A stretch of 64,000 nt of DNA, from contig OW818665.1 of assembly GCA_942493045.1 (NCBI GenBank), positions 2,108,001 to 2,172,000 of the forward strand, read 5' to 3'. The notes below the pieces were generated by a model. The model saw only the letters and a program-made list of their open reading frames with translations. It ran no database searches and was not told the DNA's origin. This DNA is from Teretinema sp942493045. GTDB taxonomy: Bacteria; Spirochaetota; Spirochaetia; Treponematales; Treponemataceae. Within the stretch, counting starts at the first letter, position 1, and every line of letters starts with the position of its first letter. Shown here piece by piece: positions 1 to 8,416 of the stretch. Position numbers and translations under genes: made by a program.

Positions 1-788
1 TAGATCATTGTGCTTCCGCCCTGCTCAATCGCAATCTGACCTTCTGCCCAGAGTTTGTTTTTAATCAAATAATACCCAAAGGCACTATTCCCTGAACCTG
101 TCGCGGGATCTTCAAGATAGCCGAACTTCGGGGCAAATACCCTGGTGTGCGCGAAATATTTCGCGCCAGCGGTTTCCATTGAGAATATCAGGATAATATC
201 AATTTGGGCAACGATGCAGAATCTTTCAAGGATATCTTTATCCGGCAAGATTTCAATTTCATCCTGCAGGGTAGCTATGGGAACGATCAGCGTTCTTAAA
301 CCGGCATCAACAAAATCGATCGGATAGGCAGTTGCTAGAGCGCTCTCGGATATGTTCAGCGCTTCGGCAATTTCGCTTTTCGCGACCGTCATCTTGAGCC
401 ACAGAACATCAGGCGCGGTTATAAAAACGGCATTGTCAGTTGCCAGCCGGTTATAGACAGTAAGGCTCCCCTTTTTGTTCGTCTCGATTTCAATTTCCGG
501 CATTCCGAGCAAAGAGCGATCATTCAGTATCAATTCATGCATTACGGCTATGGTGCCATGTCCACAGAAAGCGACCTCGCATTCCGAAGAATAATAGGCT
601 AATTTCATTCGGCCGGCTTGCCGCGAGACAAACACAAACTCAGAAACAAAGCCTTGATGCTCCCGGGCAATTGCCAGCATTTCTGCTTCTGTCAGGCAAT
701 CATCACCCAACTCCATAAATGCCGCGGGATTACCTCTTGAAAAACCGGAGGTAAAAGCATCAACCTTTTTGTAGACATAGCTTTTCAT
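1..788 (-). CDS. PhzF family isomerase-like protein (3' end cut by window)
   Basis: This minus-strand reading frame is open from an ATG at 788 to the window edge, so the C-terminus is missing (about 262 residues visible). It translates with the hallmarks of the PhzF/diaminopimelate-epimerase-fold family: GNPAA near residue 20, a conserved acidic residue in the GFVSEFVF segment, CGHGT around residue 75, and DPATGSGNSAFGYY near the visible end. PhzF enzymes catalyse isomerisation with a catalytic Glu; the physiological substrate of most genomic members is unknown. A strong ribosome-binding sequence (GGAGG) precedes the ATG. No operon partner is evident. Confidence 0.85.
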   Translation of the reverse strand, partial: MKSYVYKKVDAFTSGFSRGNPAAFMELGDDCLTEAEMLAIAREHQGFVSEFVFVSRQAGRMKLAYYSSECEVAFCGHGTIAVMHELILNDRSLLGMPEIEIETNKKGSLTVYNRLATDNAVFITAPDVLWLKMTVAKSEIAEALNISESALATAYPIDFVDAGLRTLIVPIATLQDEIEILPDKDILERFCIVAQIDIILIFSMETAGAKYFAHTRVFAPKFGYLEDPATGSGNSAFGYYLIKNKLWAEGQIAIEQGGSTMI

Positions 789-876
789 TACAGCGCCTCC
801 GACGTCAACACCGTACAGTCAATTACAGCTCGAAACAATCGCCAAACTTATGCATCGCCATCTTTCATCGAGGTGT

Positions 877-1908
877 TTATGAGACCAAAGCAAGCATAAG
901 CAAAAAGAGTACTGGCGACCAAATTATCGCAAACCCAAGAAAGCTGAGCCTTCTTATTCTTTTGATGAACAAACAAGTCAGAAATAGCAATACTACCAAC
1001 ATTGCGTTCCCGACCGAGAGCAAAGCCTTAAATCGATATTCCTGGAAATTATCCCGATTGTTATACCTCAAATTTCGCTCTTGATCCTGAAGGAAAGATA
1101 GGTACTCAATAGCAGTATTGCTCTCTTTTACTATCTCTTTATAATCCAGTGAAGATATGACGAACCCATACTGATTAGCTCGATTAACAACTCCGTTTTT
1201 AATCTCAACAATAATTGTAGTGGGCAAATTATAATTCAGAGCAATAGTTTTTGTGTCACCCGAAGAAGTAATAGTATAAGGCTCCCATTTATAAAAGGGA
1301 ATTGCAAACCCATAATTATGCGCTTCATTACTTTGGATATCACTTTTAAAAAATTCAAGAACATGGTTGCCGGACATGTATTGAGGCAAGTAACTATTAT
1401 TACCACGCTCACTGAGTTGCGCGGCCAAAAAATTCACTGGCTTTTCAGGAACGACACCCAATAAACCCTTTGGCATTAATATTGTAGTATCGCCGATTAC
1501 GATACTCACTACTGAGTCTCCATCAATATAGATCGAGCTGACGACACCATCAACAATCCACTTGCCGTCCTCGTCAAGAACCCCGGAATGCGTATAGGGA
1601 ACGGCTTCAGTAAGCATTGCGTCAAATGCCAAGGCGTTTTGATAATATAAATGTCCATTCTCGAGGAGATCAAATGGCGTTCGGTATTTATCCAGCAGAT
1701 TTCTATAACTCTCAGTGAACATACCACTTTTGCTAATCAAAACCAACGCGGCGACCAAAACAGCTAAAAACACAACATGAACCGGGATTAATTTTTTTTG
1801 ATTTACCCAGAAAGGCTTCATTTTCTTCCTAAATACCAGCAGTAAAATCGGCAGAACGATCAGAACCAGCCAAACAACAGCCAACATAATGATAGTGCCA
1901 ATATTCAT
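877..1908 (-). CDS. Membrane protein of unknown function
   Basis: A 343-residue protein I do not recognise. Hydrophobic segments at about 5-26, 42-60, 296-313 and 322-342 suggest two N-terminal and two C-terminal membrane helices, with a soluble region of roughly 230 residues between them on one face of the membrane. The soluble part shows no catalytic motif I can name. The gene ends just upstream of the PhzF-like gene and starts 28 bases after the stop of the oxidoreductase gene, so it could be read together with it. The start ATG has only a weak purine-rich stretch before it. Confidence 0.6.
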   Translation of the reverse strand: MNIGTIIMLAVVWLVLIVLPILLLVFRKKMKPFWVNQKKLIPVHVVFLAVLVAALVLISKSGMFTESYRNLLDKYRTPFDLLENGHLYYQNALAFDAMLTEAVPYTHSGVLDEDGKWIVDGVVSSIYIDGDSVVSIVIGDTTILMPKGLLGVVPEKPVNFLAAQLSERGNNSYLPQYMSGNHVLEFFKSDIQSNEAHNYGFAIPFYKWEPYTITSSGDTKTIALNYNLPTTIIVEIKNGVVNRANQYGFVISSLDYKEIVKESNTAIEYLSFLQDQERNLRYNNRDNFQEYRFKALLSVGNAMLVVLLFLTCLFIKRIRRLSFLGFAIIWSPVLFLLMLALVS

Positions 1909-1936
1909 TTGATCTTACCCCTTGTATTCATTTTCG

Positions 1937-2878
1937 CTACTTCACAGCGATGACAACATTACCCTTTTTGTGCCCTTGGTCAACATAGCGGTGGGCTTCT
2001 ACAATTTCTTCCAGCGGATAGCGCCTGTCGATTACAGTCCGCAACTTTCCCGCGTCGACATACTCCTTTAGCGTGAGCAGATCGGCAGTCATCATCTTTA
2101 GCGAATCCGAGGCGCTGAGAACGCTATAGTACTTCCCGTTCTCAGTCAGTAACCGCTTAACTTTCAGGCGAGACAGTTTTCCGACGGCATCGAAAATCAC
2201 GTCGTAAGATTCATCGGTTTGGGCAATATCCGTAACGGTATAATCAATTGTCCGATCAGCGCCGAGCGATTTAACCATTGCCAGGTTAGCCGTACTGCAC
2301 ACTCCCGTAACATTCGCGCCCATCAACTTTGCCAACTGCACCGCATAAGTGCCGACGCTCCCGGAAGCGCCGTAAATCATCACTTTTTGACCCTGCTGAA
2401 TATCGGCTTTTCTGAGAATCAGCAAGGCCACAATCCCGGCATTAGAAACCGGAGCGGCCTCGTCAAAGGTCATAGTGTGCGGTTTTTTGGCAATGACGCC
2501 GTTTTTATGCAGACAAATATATTCCGCGTAAGCACCAAATTTCATCTCGGTAGCCGCGAATACCGCGTCGCCAACGTTCCAGTTTGCTACCTGCTTGCCG
2601 ACCTCTACAATTTCACCGGCCAGTTCCATCCCCAATATCTTTTTCCGGGGTCCGGTAAAACCAAGGAGCAGACGCATCAAGGGCTTGAAGAAAAAATCCT
2701 GAACCGCGCCTAGGCCAGGCCTAAAACCACGAATCTTAGTATCTCCGACATGCACCGTGGTGGCGTGAATCCTGATCAGTACTTCATTATCCTTCGGCCT
2801 GGGCTTTGCCACGTTCTTCAGTTGCAGCACCTCCGGCGGACCGTATTTGGTGCAGATAACCGCTTTCATTGTTTCCAT
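1937..2878 (-). CDS. NAD(P)-dependent MDR-family oxidoreductase (quinone reductase-like)
   Basis: A 313-residue medium-chain dehydrogenase/reductase of the quinone oxidoreductase branch. The N-terminal GroES-like domain carries the family's KPRPKDNEVLIRI stretch, and the Rossmann fold has the nucleotide-binding segment YGASGSVGTYAVQLAK around residues 169-184. The cysteine and histidine ligands of zinc alcohol dehydrogenases are not seen, which fits the zinc-free QOR branch. Such enzymes reduce quinones or enones with NADPH in the cytoplasm; the substrate cannot be told here. Length is normal for the family. Confidence 0.85.
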   Translation of the reverse strand: METMKAVICTKYGPPEVLQLKNVAKPRPKDNEVLIRIHATTVHVGDTKIRGFRPGLGAVQDFFFKPLMRLLLGFTGPRKKILGMELAGEIVEVGKQVANWNVGDAVFAATEMKFGAYAEYICLHKNGVIAKKPHTMTFDEAAPVSNAGIVALLILRKADIQQGQKVMIYGASGSVGTYAVQLAKLMGANVTGVCSTANLAMVKSLGADRTIDYTVTDIAQTDESYDVIFDAVGKLSRLKVKRLLTENGKYYSVLSASDSLKMMTADLLTLKEYVDAGKLRTVIDRRYPLEEIVEAHRYVDQGHKKGNVVIAVK

Positions 2879-2924
2879 TTTTCTATTTTACACCCATTTT
2901 AAATAATTGACATTTATTTTATCG

Positions 2925-2984
2925 CTCTTCGCGCCAGGGTTGTAGGCGGTATCCTTTTTGCTCAAAGCAAAAAGATACAAGGGC
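2925..2984. repeat. Dispersed 60-bp hairpin repeat, copy 1
   Basis: About 60 bases that recur with few differences at 21495-21554. Each copy begins with CTTCGCGCCAGGG and contains a strong stem-loop (here 2949-2978: GTATCCTTTTTGCT pairing with AGCAAAAAGATAC around a 3-base loop). It lies in the gene-free stretch 2879-3091, which also holds two further palindromes. No protein is encoded. Confidence 0.75.
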
Positions 2985-3032
2985 ACCTCGAAAAACCGCA
3001 GTTTTTAGAGGTCAACATAAGGGCAAAGCCCG

Positions 3033-3068
3033 CCATTTGAGCTGAGCGTAGCCACTCAGCTCAAATGG
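3033..3068. repeat. Perfect 14-bp inverted repeat (stem-loop)
   Basis: CCATTTGAGCTGAG (3033-3046) and its exact reverse complement (3055-3068) enclose an 8-base loop. A second palindrome, GCCCGCGCGGGC, follows at 3071-3082. Both sit just downstream of the tautomerase gene on the minus strand and may end its transcript, but neither has the T-run of a classical terminator. Confidence 0.6.
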
Positions 3069-3091
3069 GCGCCCGCGCGGGCAAGAGCAGA

Positions 3092-3478
3092 TTACACATT
3101 TAAATTAAACCCGATATCTTCCTCGTCCGCGCGAATTCCATTAGCACCCCAATTCTCTAAGGGCGGCTCATAAAGAATGATTGTGATCTCGCTTCCGTTT
3201 AATCCGATCTTTGTCAACTCAGTGTTAATTGTTTTATACAAATAGCTTTTTGCCTGCTTTGACCTGCCGGGATAAATGGTCATCTCGATCAGAAGATACT
3301 TGTTTGACCTGCCTGGAGGGATAGTCCAGTTCTCCGCGGCAAATACAGAAAAGCGGTGATTAAAATCTGAATCAGGAATCTTAAAGGATTCAACCAGGGC
3401 TTTATGTATTATGGCGGAAATCTTGCTTAACTGAGCATTGCTCCACACATTTTGGCAACTAATATGCACAATTGGCAT
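3092..3478 (-). CDS. Tautomerase superfamily protein
   Basis: A 128-residue protein that begins MPIVHISC, leaving Pro as residue 1 after removal of Met, the catalytic base of 4-oxalocrotonate-tautomerase-like enzymes. The C-terminal segment PPLENWGANGIRADEED matches the larger two-beta-alpha-beta members (tautomerase_3 type), whose usual length is about 120-130 residues. The ribosome-binding sequence AGGAGGAAT directly precedes the ATG. The substrate is not predictable. It is likely a single-gene unit. Confidence 0.75.
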   Translation of the reverse strand: MPIVHISCQNVWSNAQLSKISAIIHKALVESFKIPDSDFNHRFSVFAAENWTIPPGRSNKYLLIEMTIYPGRSKQAKSYLYKTINTELTKIGLNGSEITIILYEPPLENWGANGIRADEEDIGFNLNV

Positions 3479-3517
3479 TTATTCCTCCTGTACTGATAAA
3501 CCATTCTGCTAGAGGGG

Positions 3518-3949
3518 CTAGAAATCTTGAACTAACGGATTAATCAATAAAACGCCGCGATAATTTTGTCCGGCGTTTAAATCTTCGGAGAAAATAAACT
3601 CGCAGTTTGCTTTTTCGGCGGCCGCGATGACCAATGAATCCCAAAATGAGAGTTGCGATATTACACTGATATCTATTGCCTCTTCGGTTAACTGCAAATC
3701 AGAATTAACTACTTCCATATTTCTAAAGTTATGAATGATGTTTTTTACTATTATTTGATCAGCCTGAAGTTTTTTGGTCGCAATAACATAAAACTCATTT
3801 ATTACTTGAGTAGAGATTACCGGCTGATGCTTATCGATTAGAATTTTAAGAATTTCTCTCGCTCTGTTTTGTTTAGTTGGATCATTTTTATCCAATGAGT
3901 AAACCAGAATATTAGTGTCTATAAATATTTTAGACACGATACAACTCAT
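3518..3949 (-). CDS. PIN-domain toxin, VapC-like
   Basis: PIN-domain ribonuclease of about 143 residues. The N-terminal acidic motif FIDTNILVYSLD and later acidic residues in the SFWDSLVIAAAE segment are the expected metal ligands of VapC-type RNases. The open frame extends upstream, but the ATG at 3949 (MSCIVSK) or the GTG four codons later fits best: either start overlaps the end of the antitoxin gene by at most about 20 bases, as usual in VapBC operons. Partner of the ribbon-helix-helix gene immediately upstream. Confidence 0.8.
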   Translation of the reverse strand: MSCIVSKIFIDTNILVYSLDKNDPTKQNRAREILKILIDKHQPVISTQVINEFYVIATKKLQADQIIVKNIIHNFRNMEVVNSDLQLTEEAIDISVISQLSFWDSLVIAAAEKANCEFIFSEDLNAGQNYRGVLLINPLVQDF

Positions 3950-4154
3950 CCCGAGTCCACTTTTTTCCACTTGAGGCGACATCTAACTTATCCATTAGCG
4001 CAAAAGTATCTGTCAGCCATTTTTCCTTTTGAGGAACAACAGTTTGCTCAATTAGCTTTCTGACTAAAACGTTAAAAGACATATCATGTAAGCGGGCATA
4101 CTCTCTTCCTGCTTGCAAAATATCTTCATCGATTGATAAGGTTATATTCTTCAT
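3930..4154 (-). CDS. Ribbon-helix-helix antitoxin of the PIN pair
   Basis: A 74-residue protein with an N-terminal ribbon-helix-helix signature (MKNITLSIDEDILQAGREYA) followed by a C-terminal tail rich in charged residues that would wrap the toxin. It overlaps the PIN toxin gene in the antitoxin-first order typical of VapBC loci. It probably represses its own operon through the palindrome at 4167-4183, only 13 bases upstream of its start. Confidence 0.75.
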   Translation of the reverse strand: MKNITLSIDEDILQAGREYARLHDMSFNVLVRKLIEQTVVPQKEKWLTDTFALMDKLDVASSGKKWTRDELYRV

Positions 4155-4166
4155 AAATCCCCCGCA

Positions 4167-4183
4167 TACACAGTATATGTGTA
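4167..4183. promoter_or_regulatory. Candidate operator of the toxin-antitoxin operon
   Basis: Inverted repeat TACACA-N5-TGTGTA immediately upstream of the antitoxin start. Position and symmetry suit a ribbon-helix-helix repressor site. No experiment or second copy supports it. Confidence 0.4.
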
Positions 4184-4228
4184 CACTTATTAATCGTCAA
4201 GAGTTTCCTCCATAAATCATTAACACCC

Positions 4229-5707
4229 TCAATACAACTTAACCCTAACGTAGGGTATTTTTTTCTCATCAAACTCACCAGTCCGCAAATAGCCAAGCAA
4301 CAACCGCTTCCAGACCTTCAGGTCGGCGGAAAATACGTCACTATGGCTTCTCTCAGGAACGAAAATCAGCCGGCCGTTTTTATAGTGTGTCGCATAGTCC
4401 TCAAGCCCCCAGGGTGGCGATGAAGGATCCAGCGTCCCATTGATAAGTAAGGTTTGCACGTCTGTATCACGCCATATCCGGTATTCCTCGGGAATAAGTT
4501 TTATAAAGGAGGGATCTTGTTGAGCAATGGCCCATTGCAAGAAAGTATAGGGCATGGTTCCAGGATTGTTTTCCGCTATCTCAGACAGATAGTCGATCTC
4601 AGAATTATAATCAGCTTGAGCGGCCTTAAGTATACGGTCAGCGTTGTACCCACTGGTAATCTGGTTTATGGGAAACTGAGACAGAGCCCTGGCGAGGGGC
4701 CTGAAGTTACCCTGTTCGGCAGCGAGCATGGCGCTAAACACCAACGGGGCCATTTCGGTTTTGTAGAGACTCATATGAAGGGCCGACGAGAGAAACTCAC
4801 GGGTAATGGTCGTTCCATCTACCGTTACGGGAAGAAGCGCAATAACGTTCTTCCAGGATTCAAAGAGATCCGGACTTAATTTCAGCGCTGCGGGGTCGGC
4901 CTGCCAAATTTGATTATACAGACCGAGAACCTTTTCGAGATGATCCTTTTCCCAGAAGCATCGGCCCGGAGGGTTTATACCTTGCTGGATGACTCGATTC
5001 ACACTCTCCGGATAACGTAAAGAATACGAATAAGCTAACCGGGTTCCAAAGCTTTCGCCAACAATATTTACCTTCCCATACCCAAGAGCGGAGCGAACGG
5101 CGTTAAGATCATCCACCACCTCAATGGTATTATAACCCTCACTATCAATGTTGCTTTCTTGCCAGATCGCGCGGTCTTCACTAAAACTCTGCGCGAGTTG
5201 CTGTATCAATTCCACCGATACGGATTCTTGCGTTGAGAACATTTTCAAAACGCGATTTGAGTAACCGGGTGTCGGAAGATTCGTCAGAGCGTCTATACCC
5301 CGGTACCCAACAAAGACTACCTCATGAGCGTCAAGAAAGAACTCCCCGATCGAAAGAAGCCCGTCTGCGTTTTTTCCACCCGGGCCGCCTTTCAGATAGA
5401 AAACCGGTTCCAGTGCTTTGGCCGTATCAGCATGATAGCGTAAAAAGGGCAAGGCTATGAGACGGCTTTCCGGGTTGGTTCTGTTTTCCGGAACCAGGAT
5501 AGTTCCCATATCCACGACTCGGCCCTTATACAGGTAAGTCTCAAAAAGAAACCCTCCCTCTTTTTGCTCCATAATGGATTCGGGACTCGGAAAGCTCAAA
5601 TAGGAAATCTCGGGAAACCCGGAAGGAGTAAGACAGGACGATAACAGGACAATTGCCAAAAACAACACAGTACCTGTCGATAAAACTTGAGACCGATTGA
5701 TGCGCAT
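4229..5707 (-). CDS. Alpha/beta hydrolase lipoprotein, S33 peptidase-like
   Basis: A 492-residue predicted lipoprotein: a hydrophobic signal ends in the lipobox LLSSC at about residue 25. The mature part shows the alpha/beta hydrolase signatures of the TAP/proline iminopeptidase branch: GGPGG (oxyanion region) near residue 107, the nucleophile elbow GESFG near 218, an Asp in NGTLDPSSPP near 430, and the His in PERSHSD near 455. This predicts a membrane-anchored aminopeptidase or esterase facing the periplasm or cell surface. It appears monocistronic. Confidence 0.8.
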   Translation of the reverse strand: MRINRSQVLSTGTVLFLAIVLLSSCLTPSGFPEISYLSFPSPESIMEQKEGGFLFETYLYKGRVVDMGTILVPENRTNPESRLIALPFLRYHADTAKALEPVFYLKGGPGGKNADGLLSIGEFFLDAHEVVFVGYRGIDALTNLPTPGYSNRVLKMFSTQESVSVELIQQLAQSFSEDRAIWQESNIDSEGYNTIEVVDDLNAVRSALGYGKVNIVGESFGTRLAYSYSLRYPESVNRVIQQGINPPGRCFWEKDHLEKVLGLYNQIWQADPAALKLSPDLFESWKNVIALLPVTVDGTTITREFLSSALHMSLYKTEMAPLVFSAMLAAEQGNFRPLARALSQFPINQITSGYNADRILKAAQADYNSEIDYLSEIAENNPGTMPYTFLQWAIAQQDPSFIKLIPEEYRIWRDTDVQTLLINGTLDPSSPPWGLEDYATHYKNGRLIFVPERSHSDVFSADLKVWKRLLLGYLRTGEFDEKKIPYVRVKLY

Positions 5708-5797
5708 ATACGATATTCTCCTTGAACTTGTTTACTCTACAGACACTTAGCATACACCATTTTTTAGAGATCCGAAAAAATCCTTTTCCACTCCCCC

Positions 5798-6304
5798 CTA
5801 CACCAGATTCTTCTGCAGAAAATAACTGACGCGCTCTTCGCCGCGCCTGGAGCCGCTAAAGCCGCAGGACTGATACAGGGCCAGAGCGGAAGCATTGTCC
5901 TCATACACTTCCAGGGTCAACCGGCCCCAGCCCTGAGAGCGGGCTTCCGCTTCCAGAAAGGCTAAAAAGGCGCGGCCCAAACCCCGCCCCCGATAGGCGT
6001 CCAGAATAAAAAAGTCATGCAGATTAAGCAGCGTCTTGCGCTGGAAGGTTGAGAATCCCATAAAGCACAGCGCCATGCCCGCCGCCACCGGCGCTCCCCC
6101 ACCTTCCACCTCTGCGGCCTCCGCGTCGTGAACCTCGCAGAGATAACAGCGGGTGGTGGGAAAGGCCCGTAATTTTTCTACCAGGTCGCCGCTCTCCGGC
6201 GCCGCACTCCCGCTCTGGTTCTCTTCGAACAGCGCTACTAGCGACGCCACCCTCTCCGCGTCGCCCGAGTCCGCCAGATTTGCCAACCGAAACCGTACTG
6301 CCAT
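5798..6304 (-). CDS. GNAT family N-acetyltransferase
   Basis: A 168-residue GNAT acyltransferase. The acetyl-CoA loop is seen as YRGRGLGRAFL (around residues 111-121) and the C-terminal motif as YEDNASALALYQSCGF, both standard for the family. It is rich in Ala and Gly and more GC-rich than its neighbours. The acceptor substrate is unknown. Confidence 0.85.
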   Translation of the reverse strand: MAVRFRLANLADSGDAERVASLVALFEENQSGSAAPESGDLVEKLRAFPTTRCYLCEVHDAEAAEVEGGGAPVAAGMALCFMGFSTFQRKTLLNLHDFFILDAYRGRGLGRAFLAFLEAEARSQGWGRLTLEVYEDNASALALYQSCGFSGSRRGEERVSYFLQKNLV

Positions 6305-6571
6305 TTCATCCTCCGCTCCAGGAGTGTAAATACGAAAGCCCTAGACGGCAAGCCCCCCCCCTGGCGATGCGATCTGGGGATAGTAGGTTCTGGCCCACAT
6401 CGAGTCTTCTGGAAGCCTGCGGCGATTCAGGGTGCGTAGTGTAAGCTTGTTGCTGCAGCAAAATAAAACCCTACTCTTGTCATATTTTCCTTCATAAGAG
6501 GGGATTCTTTCTTTTAATAAATTTCCATCCAAAAACACAGATCCTCCCTATAAGTAGTGCGGAGGATTTTA

Positions 6572-7492
6572 ATGGGAAATTTCAGTTTGACCAATGATTT
6601 TATTTTTCGTTACATTTTCGGGGCGGAGGCAAATGCGGATATTCTGCTGTCGCTGATCAATTCGGTATTGGAGGCAAAACAGTTGCCCCGCGCGGTCGGC
6701 ATAAAATCCGCAAATCCGTTTTTGCAGGTAACGGAACGGGCACAGCGGGAGGGCATCCTGGATGTGCGTGCCGTCGACCCCGAAGGTAAACAGTTTGATA
6801 TCGAGATACAGGTTCGCACGCAAAAAGCCTACGTCAAACGGAGTCTTTATTATCTGAGCCGCATGTATGGTTTTCAGCTGTTGCGGGGGGATAAATATGA
6901 GCTTCTGGAACCCTGCATCAGCATCAATATTCTCGACTTTGTACTCTTTCCCGAAGAAAGGGCTTTTCATCATTTTTTTACCTTTCGGGAATATGACCGG
7001 CATGAACTGGAGCTTTCCCAGGATATTTCCGTGCATTATCTTGAGCTGCCGAAGTTGCTTAAATTGATCGACTCGCCCGCGCCTTCAACCTCTTTGAAAA
7101 TGGTCGAAAAGTGGTTATACTTAATTAAAGAGATTGATAATCCGGAGGATCCTATGGTACAGACAATTATCAAAACAACACCGGAGCTGCACCGAACAAA
7201 AGAAGAATATGACCGCTTTGTAGCCGATCTAAAATTGCGCTACGAGGCCGAAGACCACGAAAAATGGCTGCACGACCAGGCGCAATACGAGTATGAAGCC
7301 ATGGAAGAAGGCAAGGCAAAAGGGTTGGCCGAAGGCTTGGCCGAAGGAAAAGCCGAAGGGTTGGCAGAAGGAAAAGCTGAAACCCTGCATCAGACAGCTC
7401 TAAAAATGCTTGAGAAAGGTCTTGAAATCGCCCTGATTTCTGAAGTCACCGGACTTACAGCCGAAGAAATACAGACATTACAGAAAAGTTGA
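6572..7492 (+). CDS. Rpn-like PD-(D/E)XK nuclease / putative transposase family protein
   Basis: About 306 residues. The N-terminus NDFIFRYIFG and the core motif FDIEIQVR with upstream ILDVRA are the signature of the Rpn (recombination-promoting nuclease, YhgA-like) PD-(D/E)XK family. The C-terminus carries alternating AEGLAEGKAEG repeats followed by a short helical tail, as in many members; such repeats vary in number between relatives. I choose the ATG at 6572 because a GGAGG lies seven bases upstream; an in-frame GTG at 6557 overlaps this ribosome site. A hairpin follows the stop. Confidence 0.8.
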   Translation: MGNFSLTNDFIFRYIFGAEANADILLSLINSVLEAKQLPRAVGIKSANPFLQVTERAQREGILDVRAVDPEGKQFDIEIQVRTQKAYVKRSLYYLSRMYGFQLLRGDKYELLEPCISINILDFVLFPEERAFHHFFTFREYDRHELELSQDISVHYLELPKLLKLIDSPAPSTSLKMVEKWLYLIKEIDNPEDPMVQTIIKTTPELHRTKEEYDRFVADLKLRYEAEDHEKWLHDQAQYEYEAMEEGKAKGLAEGLAEGKAEGLAEGKAETLHQTALKMLEKGLEIALISEVTGLTAEEIQTLQKS

Positions 7493-7506
7493 CTTATCAG
7501 TCAAAG

Positions 7507-7525
7507 CCGGGATCTATTTTCCCGG
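7507..7525 (+). terminator. Stem-loop after the Rpn-like gene
   Basis: CCGGGA and TCCCGG pair around a 7-base loop 14 bases after the stop codon. The following T-rich stretch is weak, so termination is plausible rather than certain. Confidence 0.45.
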
Positions 7526-7646
7526 TTCTGTAATTCCTTGAAAGCGTTTCTCAGCTACCACTATTTTAGGCCCCCTCATGCGGTATACACCGGTATATCC
7601 CTATGCACAAAGCCCTTACTCTATCGATACATTGCTTGAGGTTCTA

Positions 7647-7719
7647 AAAGGAAGGCAGCCAAACGGTGACAAATTGTCACCAGTTCAAAATGACAGCTGA
7701 AGATGGAAAAGTACGGATA
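7647..7719 (+). pseudogene. Fragment of a Bro-N family gene
   Basis: About 70 bases nearly identical to codons 57-81 of the intact Bro-N-like gene at 8417-9256, including the palindrome GGTGACAA-a-TTGTCACC. Neither the start nor the remainder of the gene is present. It runs directly into the PPK2 remnant, so this is a deletion scar. Confidence 0.75.
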
Positions 7720-7769
7720 AAATCCCCAACATTTTTCCAACATCAAACCATACATAAGTTAAGAAATCC

Positions 7770-8204
7770 GCTTTTCTGCCACTCCAAGAAGGCATACAGC
7801 AAGATACTGGAAGATCTGGTCGACGAACTGAGCGAGTTGCAGGGTATGGATACCAGCGGCAAGGATGGGGCAATTCGCCATGTCATGTCGGGCGTGAATC
7901 CACAAGGCTGTCAGGTTTTCAGTTTTAAACAACCGAGCCACAACGGTACGCGGGTGATCAAGTTTTTCCTGCACCTGTCGAAGGATGAGCAACGCGAGCG
8001 GTTACTCGCGCGTATGAAGCGTGCCTGAGTGCCACGAGCACAAAGGAGTCTCCCTGGTATGTAATTCCGGCGGATGACAAGAAAAACGCCAGGCTGCTCA
8101 TTTCCCAGATCATCGTTGACGCGCTGAAAGACCTTAAAATGAGCTACCCGAAAGTCACCCCAGAGCGCCGCGAAGAATTGCTGAAGCTACGCAAGGAACT
8201 TTAA
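7770..8204 (+). pseudogene. Remnant of a polyphosphate kinase 2 (PPK2) gene
   Basis: Translation gives recognisable PPK2 blocks: KILEDLVDELSELQ, then GMDTSGKDGAIRHVMSGVNP (Walker A region), VIKFFLHLSKDEQRERLLAR, and, after a stop and frame change near 8028, SPWYVIPADDK and the family's C-terminal end. The segments between these blocks (for example the linker before the Walker A motif and the middle carrying Walker B) are missing. It is a gene with several internal deletions and at least one frameshift, not a functional kinase. Confidence 0.75.
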
Positions 8205-8218
8205 CCGGCACAGCCATC

Positions 8219-8270
8219 CCCCTTCCAAACTCTCCCCTAATTGTCAGAGCTTTCCTGTATACTACTCAAA
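8219..8270. repeat. 52-bp direct repeat, left copy
   Basis: Begins CCCCTTCCAAACTCTCCCC and ends TATACTACTCAAA; a near-identical copy is at 9486-9537. The two copies bracket the intact Bro-N gene, giving a cassette-like arrangement of about 1.27 kb. Confidence 0.7.
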
Positions 8271-8386
8271 ACATATGGTATTATCGACTAAGACTATGTG
8301 GATTCTAGCTCGCGATGTTTGGAATTATTTAAAAAAACCTGGGCAATAATTGATTATTTTGGCTACAAAGGATCATGCCGGTTTAC

Positions 8387-8410
8387 ACTACCGGTAGTAT
8401 GGGGGGGGGG
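8387..8410 (+). repeat. Palindrome plus G10 homopolymer before the Bro-N gene
   Basis: ACTACCGGTAGT (8387-8398, perfect palindrome) is followed by ten consecutive G (8401-8410), which end six bases before the ATG at 8417. The tract takes the place of the ribosome-binding site, so length changes could alter expression. Confidence 0.65.
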
Positions 8411-8416
8411 CTAATA

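Noticed and set aside
6341..6538. 65-residue minus-strand ORF
   Set aside because: No ribosome site, crosses a C9 tract, and composition is unlike a protein; probably chance.
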